DNA from: Neochlamydia sp. AcF84
GTDB lineage: Bacteria; Chlamydiota; Chlamydiia; Chlamydiales; Parachlamydiaceae
Reading direction: 5' to 3'
Assembly: GCF_011087585.1 (NCBI RefSeq)
Contig: NZ_VJOT01000034.1
Location: 1 to 64,000, forward strand
Length of the DNA: 64,000 nt
Part shown: piece after piece, positions 58,485 through 64,000 of the stretch
How positions within the stretch are numbered: the first letter of the stretch is position 1
Layout: the number at the start of each line of letters is the position of its first letter
Position numbers and translations under genes: made by a program
Notes under the pieces: model-generated
Database searches by the model: none
Told to the model about the DNA's origin: nothing
What the model saw: the letters and a program-made list of their open reading frames with translations, nothing else

Positions 58485-58515
58485 TTCCGAAAGCATGCTT
58501 AGCATGCTTTCGGAA
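58485..58515. other. 31-bp near-perfect palindrome after the stress cluster
   Basis: TTCCGAAAGCATGCT (58485-58499) and its exact reverse complement AGCATGCTTTCGGAA (58501-58515) are separated by one base. No T-tract follows, so it may be a bidirectional stem that protects or ends the mRNA, or a protein binding site. The rest of 58516-58975 holds nothing I can identify. Confidence 0.65.
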
Positions 58516-58975
58516 GTACGCCATGCTAGGCGCGGAAAAACGCTTTGAAAAATACCGGCTTTTAATATCTCTGTAAGGCCTTAACTAACGATAAAAAGAT
58601 TATTTAAAAATCACAAATTTAAGGGATAAAGAAAGGTAGATGTACCGCTGTAGTCATTAGCGCTCTTAAAATTTTTTTAAGGGGTAACTTCAGTTTCATA
58701 TCTCGGGATTATCCTTAATTTCTCCGCCTCTAACTTTATACCTTCTCTTTAGAAAATTTAAGGCCCTTAAACTTAGGGCTCATTCTTTGATTTTACAGCC
58801 TTAATTTAAACGGCTACACAAAAATTAAGAGAGAGGAGGGGGATAAAAAGCAAAAGTCCACAGAAAAAGGCTTTATTGAAATCAATGAGCTCTAGCTTCT
58901 TAATTTTAATGATGATTAATTAAAAATAAACTCGGGTAACTGGCCAAAAAAATTTAATCGTTAAGCGAGAATAGA

Positions 58976-59548
58976 ATGATATTAAAAGCTTATCAGCAAA
59001 AAAAGACATTAAAAAAAGCTTCTATCCCTATGCCAGAGGTGTCTGTAGACCCTTCTTGCTGCTTACCCATTTTTTGTATCCAAAAACATGCAGCTTCTCA
59101 TTTACATTATGATTTTAGAATCGAATGTCAAGGCGTGCTTATAAGCTGGGCTATCCCCAAGGGTCCTTCCCTTAATCCTTACAATAAACGCTTAGCCATT
59201 CGTGTAGAAGACCATCCCTTAGCTTATCGTCATTTTGAAGGAGTTATTCCTCCAGGGAATTATGGAGCAGGAGAAGTGGTTCTTTGGGATGAAGGAATCT
59301 ACACTTTAGCGGGATTGAAGGCTAAGAAGGATATTGAGAATGCTTGCTTAAAAGGTTTAGAAAAGGGCCACTTAGAGATAGAGTTGCATGGCCATAAATT
59401 AAAAGGCGGTTTTGTCTTGCAGCAATGGAAAAAAGAAAAAGATAAAAATTGGTTATTGATTAAACGTAAAGATCAATATGTGAATTTAAAAATAGATGTG
59501 TTAGAGCAGACTCAATCGGTGCGCACTTGCTTTCCTAACACCTTTTAA
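58976..59548 (+). CDS. Stand-alone LigD-type 3'-phosphoesterase
   Basis: The 190-aa protein corresponds to the phosphoesterase module of bacterial LigD: IQKHAASHLHYDFRIE contains the metal-binding H38, H44 and D46, RLAIRVEDHP contains R72 and H80, and YGAGEVVLWDEG and FVLQQWKKEKDKNWLLIKRK complete the fold. The enzyme trims 3' phosphates or ribonucleotides at DNA ends in end joining. No ligase, polymerase or Ku gene is near. AGAGA-like but weak ribosome site before ATG 58976. Confidence 0.88.
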   Translation: MILKAYQQKKTLKKASIPMPEVSVDPSCCLPIFCIQKHAASHLHYDFRIECQGVLISWAIPKGPSLNPYNKRLAIRVEDHPLAYRHFEGVIPPGNYGAGEVVLWDEGIYTLAGLKAKKDIENACLKGLEKGHLEIELHGHKLKGGFVLQQWKKEKDKNWLLIKRKDQYVNLKIDVLEQTQSVRTCFPNTF

Positions 59549-59904
59549 ATAAGCTTTTTTATTAACGAATGATTACAGTAAGAACAGTGAAGAGAGCAAG
59601 GATTAGGGAGATCTTGATTAAAGAGTAAGCAATAGCTGGATAAATGCACAAGATAAGGCGCAAAACATACAGCGATCTTCTAAGAAATTGCTTCCTTTTG
59701 CAGCTTAACCCAAATTTTGGTAACAGAAAGCGGTCTTATTTGCGTTAGCGATGATAAAGAACGACCCTATTATCGAAAACTAAATAATTCGAGAATAACA
59801 AACAATCTTATTCCCAAGGGTGATTATAAAGCTCTTTGTTATTAGCGAATACTGACATTTTCGATAATAAGTGCTAATGTATCCCTATAGCCACCGAGGA
59901 ATGA
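59549..59904. other. Intergenic region upstream of the fic gene
   Basis: No gene is supported. It holds an inverted repeat, ATTATCGAAAA at 59769-59779 and TTTTCGATAAT at 59858-59868, and an inner pair ATTAGC/GCTAAT, close to the fic start. Confidence 0.5.
59769..59868. promoter_or_regulatory. Possible operator of the fic gene
   Basis: The 11-bp arms ATTATCGAAAA and TTTTCGATAAT are exact inverted copies 78 bp apart; the second ends 36 bp before the fic ATG. The Fic protein ends with a winged-helix domain, so autoregulation here is possible. Confidence 0.35.
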
Positions 59905-61063
59905 ATGGACATACTACAATCACCTGCCGGACAAATTATAAAATCTTTAAAGTGGATATAAAGCTTTTGTACCAAATCCACTATCACTCCCATTCAAGTG
60001 GAACACCCAAATAGTAAGTGCTTTGTCACGAGCGGATTTTTTATTAGGTAAATTGGCTCGAGAAGGAGGCAAATTGCCCAATCCTCATCTATTAATGCGA
60101 CCCTTTATTACCCGTGAAGCTGTTCTTTCGAGCAAAATCGAAGGTACTCAAGCAACTATTGGAGAAATACTAGCAGCTAGCGTCGGGATTAGTGTGCAAC
60201 GAAACCCCGATGATCTTCGGGAAGTGCAAAATTATATTGTAGCCCTCGATTACGGGATAAAACGATTAGGAGATCTTCCTCTGTCATTGAGGCTCATTAA
60301 AGAAATTCACCACCATTTATTGCAAGGTGTTAGAGGGTAACATGCAACCCCTGGAGAATTTAGGCGTAGCCAAAACTGGATAGGAACACCAGGTTGTACG
60401 CTCAATACGGCCAAATTCATTCCTCCTCCACCAGATCACTTGATGGATTGCTTAGGTGAATTTGAAAAATTTCTACATGAAAGGCAGCTTCCACCTTTAA
60501 TTCATACTGCCCTATGCCATTATCAATTTGAAGCCATTCATCCATTTTTGGATGGAAATGGACGCATGGGCCGGCTGCTAATTATATTATTGTTGATTGA
60601 GCAAAAAATGTTGCCAACACCGATCTTGTACTTAAGTGCCTTTTTTAAAGCTACGCGTGATGAGTACTACAAGCAGCTTTATAACGTGAGTGCTAAAGGT
60701 ACATGGCATGAATGGTTGATTTATTTTTTGAATGGCATCGCGGTGCAAACTGAAGATGTGTTGTCGCGGGTAGAGAGAATCAATGACTTGTTGAATAAAT
60801 GGAAAATGCAGGTGGCAAGAAGCACATCTAATGTTCCTGTACTGATTGTAGAACACCTTGCAGTAAACCCCTATCTTATCACGAGCAGAATAGCAGAAGA
60901 ACTTAAAATCGCTTATAGTACAGCCCAAAGGGGTATACAAAAGCTTGAGGAAGCGAAAATTATCAAACAGATCAACAGTACTAGACGCGATAAAATTTAT
61001 CGTGCTACAGAAATATTGGCAATTCTTGAAGAAGCTACAAAAATTAATGCGGATTTTCAATGA
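59905..61063 (+). pseudogene. Fic domain gene (class II, winged-helix C-terminus) broken by two lesions
   Basis: Reading from ATG 59905 (CGAGGA upstream) the frame gives MDILQSPAGQIIKSL, then a frameshift near 59948-59961 restores GYKAFVPNPLSLPFKW. The inhibitory motif SSKIEGT (S-x3-E-G) follows, a TAA at 60338-60340 breaks GVRG, and HATPGEFRRSQNWIGTPG continues in frame. The active site HPFLDGNGRMGR and a C-terminal winged helix (SRIAEELKIAYSTAQRGIQK) are intact. Fic enzymes AMPylate proteins. The two lesions should abolish the full-length protein; a C-terminal piece could be made. Confidence 0.85.
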
Positions 61064-61139
61064 CCTCTTAGGTAAGCTAAGTCCAACTCTTGTTAAAGTT
61101 GCAAATGTCCGCGAAACTTCTTTAAATTTTTCCTCTCAC

Positions 61140-61290
61140 TTTTTTTTCTAATTGTGTAATCCGACTCACTTTTATCGGATCTTTTTGGATCCTTATCTGG
61201 ATGATGATGTAAATAAATTTTTTTATGTGCGTTTTTTATCTCTTTTCTGAAGCGTTTAGTTGTACTCCTAAGATTGCATAAGAGGATGCT
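61140..61290 (-). pseudogene. J-domain (DnaJ-like) remnant
   Basis: On the minus strand the sequence reads YAILGVQLNASEKR, then after a stop and frameshift AHKKIYLHHHPDKDPKR. This is the J-domain order (YxILGVxxNAS, helix 2, HPDK loop that contacts Hsp70). The frame is broken in helix 2 and the C-terminal part is missing, so it is a dead fragment. Confidence 0.65.
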
Positions 61291-61439
61291 TTACCCTTAT
61301 CCTTTTACACATTATTAAAGAAATTCTAAAGCCCGTAGCTTAAATCCCCATAAGAGAGAATTGTTGGATCTATTTATCAAGGATTAAACGGATGTTAAGC
61401 TGGATTAATAAGGCAAAAGAGAGATTTTAAGCTATCCTT

Positions 61440-61568
61440 ATACGCTTTTGAGCCACTCTTTATGTAATCATATGCTTAATAAAAAGCTTGTTTTTACGGA
61501 TAGAAGCAGCCTGGGAAAAGGCTAATTTCTTTTTTGGTTATGCAGATGCAATTTCTTTAAAAGGTATT
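61440..61568 (+). pseudogene. Gene fragment, dispersed repeat copy 2
   Basis: This is the second direct copy of 1552-1685. Its frame reads ATLYVIICLIKSLFLRIEAA then WEKANFFFGYADAISLKG, with a TGA just upstream and no start. It differs from copy 1 at scattered positions. The remaining gaps 61291-61439 and 61569-61662 show no gene. Confidence 0.55.
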
Positions 61569-61662
61569 ATTTTCGAACTTGGAATTGAAAGATAAAAAGG
61601 CGATCATAGCACTGTGTGAGCTCTTTGATAAGCTTATAGTACTTGCTTGATCATTTCAAGGT

Positions 61663-61749
61663 CGGAAGAGGTAGGATTCGAACCCACGGACCCCGTGAAG
61701 GGCCTTCTGTTTTCAAGACAGACGCAATCGGCCACTCTGCCACTCTTCC
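61663..61749 (-). tRNA. tRNA-Ser (anticodon TGA)
   Basis: On the minus strand the acceptor arms GGAAGAG/CTCTTCC, D arm GGCAGAGTGGCCGATTGC, anticodon loop CTTGAAA with TGA, long variable arm and T arm GTGGGTTCGAATCCTAC are present. CCA is not encoded. The gap 61750-62147 behind it shows no feature. Confidence 0.95.
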
Positions 61750-62147
61750 TTAAAATCTGAAGGGTATCTTATAGCTGATAGAAAGTTATTTGTGCAAGTT
61801 AAATATTTGAAAATCAGCGATTCTAAATTTAAGTGGGGAGACACCTTTTTATGGAAAGGGATTTTATTAGATTTAAAAAAAAGCTGCTTTGCTAAAGAGG
61901 GGAGCCATCGATACCTGCTGGCAAGTTTTACCTTTTGATTTTAAAATTTTCTCTCGCTCTTATTTTTAACTTTGATTTTCTTAAACTACAATTAATCGCT
62001 TAAAGCATGGGTTTAAAGAAACTTTCCTCCTCATCTATTAGAGGTAATAACCAAGATAGGGCTGGCTTAAATCCTCTTTACTTTAAGGGGAAGAGATTTT
62101 AGTTAAATGGAGACCGTTTTTATCTCTTTAAAGTTGAAAATGCTGTT

Positions 62148-63614
62148 TTATTCCTTTGGAACACATTTTAATAAGTTTTCGCTTATCTTAAAGTTTCGCA
62201 GCTGAGGTAGTAGGCTACTTATTGAGGACGGAAGAAGGGTAAGGGGGTTATTGTCTAAGTAAAGCTCTTGTAGCTGAGGGAGCTGACCTATCTCTTCCGG
62301 AAGACCCTCCAGGTGGTTGTCATTTAAATAGAGGATCTGTAGCTGAGTTAGGTTACCTAGGGAAATAGGAAGGCAGGTAAGTTGATTATTGTCTAAGTAG
62401 AGCTCTTCTAACTTAGAAAGTTGACCTATTTCTTCCGGCAGAGAAGTGAGCTGATTGTGGCTTAAATAAAGGGTGTATAGCTGAGAGAGACGACCTATTT
62501 CTGAAGGAAGGAGTGTGAGTTGGTTATTGTTTAAGCGAAGCCAGCGTAGTTGAGCAAGCTGGCCGATTTTGGAAGAAAGGAAAGTAAGTTTGTTATTGCT
62601 TATATTTAAATCCTGTAAATTTGAGAGTTGCTCTATCTCAGGCGGAAGAAAGGCGAAATCATTTCTCTCCAAATCAAGCCATTGCAGCTGAGAGAGCTGA
62701 CCTATTGATTGAGGAAGTGTGTTTAGCTGGTTGTCCATTAAATAAAGAGTGTGCAGCTGGGGCAGCTGTTCTAGCTTAATTGAAAGAGAAGTTAATTGAT
62801 TGCTGTTTAAGCAAAGCCACTGTAGGCAAGAGAGCTGTGTTATCTCCGGTGGAAGAGAGGTAAGCTTGTTATCATTTAAGTTAAGCCATTTCAGGTGAGA
62901 TAACTGTCCTAAACCAGCAGGAAGGGTGTTGAGACGATTGCTGCTTAAGTTAAGATTTTGGAGTTCAAATAGCTTGCTGATCTCGGCCGGGAGAGTGGTC
63001 AGTTGGTTTTCGCTTAAGTAAAGGATATGAAGCTGAGACAGCTGTCCTATGTCGGGAGGTAAATAGGTCAATCCACTGAGATTTAAATCTAAATGCTTAA
63101 TATTTTTTTTATGATTTTTAATCCATCTTCTAAAAAGCTCTGCTTTTTCTTCTAGAGGTAACTGCTTGACTTTTTCTTGGTTTAAGAATTCCTCTCCACC
63201 AGGGATTTCTTTCCAAATTAAAAGACGATTAATATTCAAGAGATAAGAAAAATAATTACTTAAAGTGAAAGCTTTTTTTTCTTCAGTTTTCTCTTTAAAC
63301 TCGAAAGGGGAGAGAGAGGCAGCTAAGATAAAAACTTGATGGAAAATTGTGCTTACCTTTTTTACTACAGGAAGATTTTCTTCTATTTGGTAAAGCTTAT
63401 TGAGAATACAAGTGGGGATGCTATCATATCTTGAACTTGAAGGAAAATGAAGCTTAATTATTCCTTGGTATAAAGAAGGCATGACTTCAGTAGTTAAAAG
63501 ATGTTGCCAGCGTCTACAAACACTAAACAAAGAGGGTGTAGCACAATGCCCTAAAATAGGAATTAGTACTTCATTAGGAAGCCTTTCAATCGGGCTAGAA
63601 AAGATTGGATTCAT
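62148..63614 (-). CDS. F-box and leucine-rich-repeat protein, diverged paralogue
   Basis: The 488-aa protein has the same plan as the one at 51912-53456: F-box-like IERLPNEVLIPILGHCATPS and RRWQHLLTTE (residues about 9-48), a helical linker, and about 12 LRR units (residues about 170-480), for example LPPDIGQLSQLHILYLSENQ. Here the units have diverged, so this gene is older than the near-identical array of the first. Start ATG 63614 has a weak AGGAT. Host-targeted role inferred, as for the other. Confidence 0.88.
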   Translation of the reverse strand: MNPIFSSPIERLPNEVLIPILGHCATPSLFSVCRRWQHLLTTEVMPSLYQGIIKLHFPSSSRYDSIPTCILNKLYQIEENLPVVKKVSTIFHQVFILAASLSPFEFKEKTEEKKAFTLSNYFSYLLNINRLLIWKEIPGGEEFLNQEKVKQLPLEEKAELFRRWIKNHKKNIKHLDLNLSGLTYLPPDIGQLSQLHILYLSENQLTTLPAEISKLFELQNLNLSSNRLNTLPAGLGQLSHLKWLNLNDNKLTSLPPEITQLSCLQWLCLNSNQLTSLSIKLEQLPQLHTLYLMDNQLNTLPQSIGQLSQLQWLDLERNDFAFLPPEIEQLSNLQDLNISNNKLTFLSSKIGQLAQLRWLRLNNNQLTLLPSEIGRLSQLYTLYLSHNQLTSLPEEIGQLSKLEELYLDNNQLTCLPISLGNLTQLQILYLNDNHLEGLPEEIGQLPQLQELYLDNNPLTLLPSSISSLLPQLRNFKISENLLKCVPKE

Positions 63615-63668
63615 GGCATCCTGTCTTTAAGGTTATTTGTAGGTCTTTAACTTTTTTATAGTGGTCTC

Positions 63669-63758
63669 CTAGGCTATTTGACGTTCCTTCTCATCTTCTC
63701 TTTTAGACACTAAAAAGTGAATCATAAAATAGCTTCCAAGTGAGCCTATGAGAAGCAT
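63669..63758 (-). CDS. Possible short membrane peptide
   Basis: From an ATG near 63758 a frame of about 29 codons reads MLLIGSLGSYFMIHFLVSKR and ends EDEKERQIA. It would be a single-pass peptide with a charged tail. The ribosome site is weak, and a longer frame upstream overlaps the M32 gene, so it may be spurious. Confidence 0.2.
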   Translation of the reverse strand: MLLIGSLGSYFMIHFLVSKREDEKERQIA

Positions 63759-63801
63759 AAGTTTTAGTAAAATCGCTTGTGAAGATTTGCTAAAATCGAC
63801 T

Positions 63802-64000
63802 TTATAGATCTGTGAAATTATAAATGCTTTTATATTTATCGTACAAATACTCAATATAAGCCTTCTCGTTAAACTCTTTTTTTGTTACAAGCTTTAGCAA
63901 CTTCTTGCTATCATATTGCCTGCCATAACGATGAACATGCAAATTAAGCCATTCTTTTATAAATAGTAAGTCTCCTTTAGACACCTGTTCTTGCCAATCA
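63802..64000 (-). CDS. M32 family carboxypeptidase, C-terminal part
   Basis: The minus-strand frame enters from the right edge and ends with IEYLYDKYKSIYNFTDL. Segments WQEQVSKGDLLFIKEWLNLH, HRYGRQYDSKKLLKLVTKK and KAYIEYLYDKY match the C-terminal end of thermostable carboxypeptidase 1 (M32), where the family has LLNWLRENIHRHG and YFLDYLKEKY-type sequences. The catalytic HEXXH lies outside the window. Confidence 0.7.
   Translation of the reverse strand, partial: DWQEQVSKGDLLFIKEWLNLHVHRYGRQYDSKKLLKLVTKKEFNEKAYIEYLYDKYKSIYNFTDL

Noticed and set aside
58976-59548. A bacterial non-homologous end-joining operon
   Set aside because: Only the phosphoesterase domain is present; no Ku, ligase or polymerase gene is visible in the window.
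61569-62147. Additional gene between the repeat, tRNA-Ser and the LRR gene
   Set aside because: All frames have frequent stops, and no domain or start signal was found.

Overview
The window looks like chromosomal DNA of an amoeba-associated chlamydia (Parachlamydiaceae, most like Neochlamydia). The conserved block infA - tRNA-Thr - tuf - tRNA-Trp - secE - nusG - rplK - rplA - rplJ - rplL - rpoB - rpoC, followed by transaldolase and then a V-type ATP synthase operon (E - DUF2764 - A - B - D - I - K), is the order I know from chlamydial chromosomes. A TyrP-type aromatic amino acid permease and NSS transporter fit the same group. F-box plus leucine-rich-repeat proteins, ankyrin proteins, a Hanks-type kinase and decayed transposases fit the large amoeba symbionts rather than animal Chlamydia. 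The species assignment is an inference.

Layout. 1-6.3 kb: tail of an unknown gene, MYG1 family protein, HIT protein, exported HEAT-repeat protein, a permease/solute-binding fusion of an NMT1/THI5-like ABC importer, and an exported thioredoxin. 6.3-16.2 kb: accessory region with a dead IS5-type transposase, three copies of a 486-aa ankyrin protein (two direct, one inverted), one intact kinase gene and two kinase remnants. 16.2-21.7 kb: the ABC ATPase that could serve the fusion protein, tyrP, DUF2760 plus an Hsp70 homologue, SufE. 22.1-35.5 kb: translation/transcription block. 35.7-40 kb: tal, zinc-ribbon protein and three exported small or hypothetical proteins. 40.2-47.9 kb: V-ATPase operon. 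48-54 kb: insertion-sequence graveyard (an IS5-family element nested in an IS982-family element) followed by an F-box/LRR gene with very similar 69-bp repeats and the ruins of neighbouring LRR genes. 54-64 kb: NSS transporter, degenerate receiver-HPt protein, two tRNA-Ser genes, a small stress cluster (35-aa basic peptide, CsbD, DUF892), stand-alone LigD phosphoesterase, a broken Fic gene, a J-domain remnant, a second F-box/LRR gene, and the C-terminus of an M32 carboxypeptidase.

How it works together. The 22-35 kb block makes ribosomal stalk proteins and RNA polymerase, with a promoter and a folded leader visible before rplK and a strong hairpin between rplL and rpoB. The V-ATPase operon supplies ion-driven energy coupling. 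The accessory regions hold candidate host-directed proteins (ankyrin, kinase, LRR/F-box, Fic, J-domain), several of them duplicated or dying, which suggests rapid gene birth and death.

The most interesting candidate is the duplicated ankyrin/kinase locus. All three ankyrin paralogues keep a His, an Asn and a Gln-x4-Cys motif in an order that resembles CE-clan cysteine proteases or deubiquitinases, and each is, or once was, convergent with a kinase gene.
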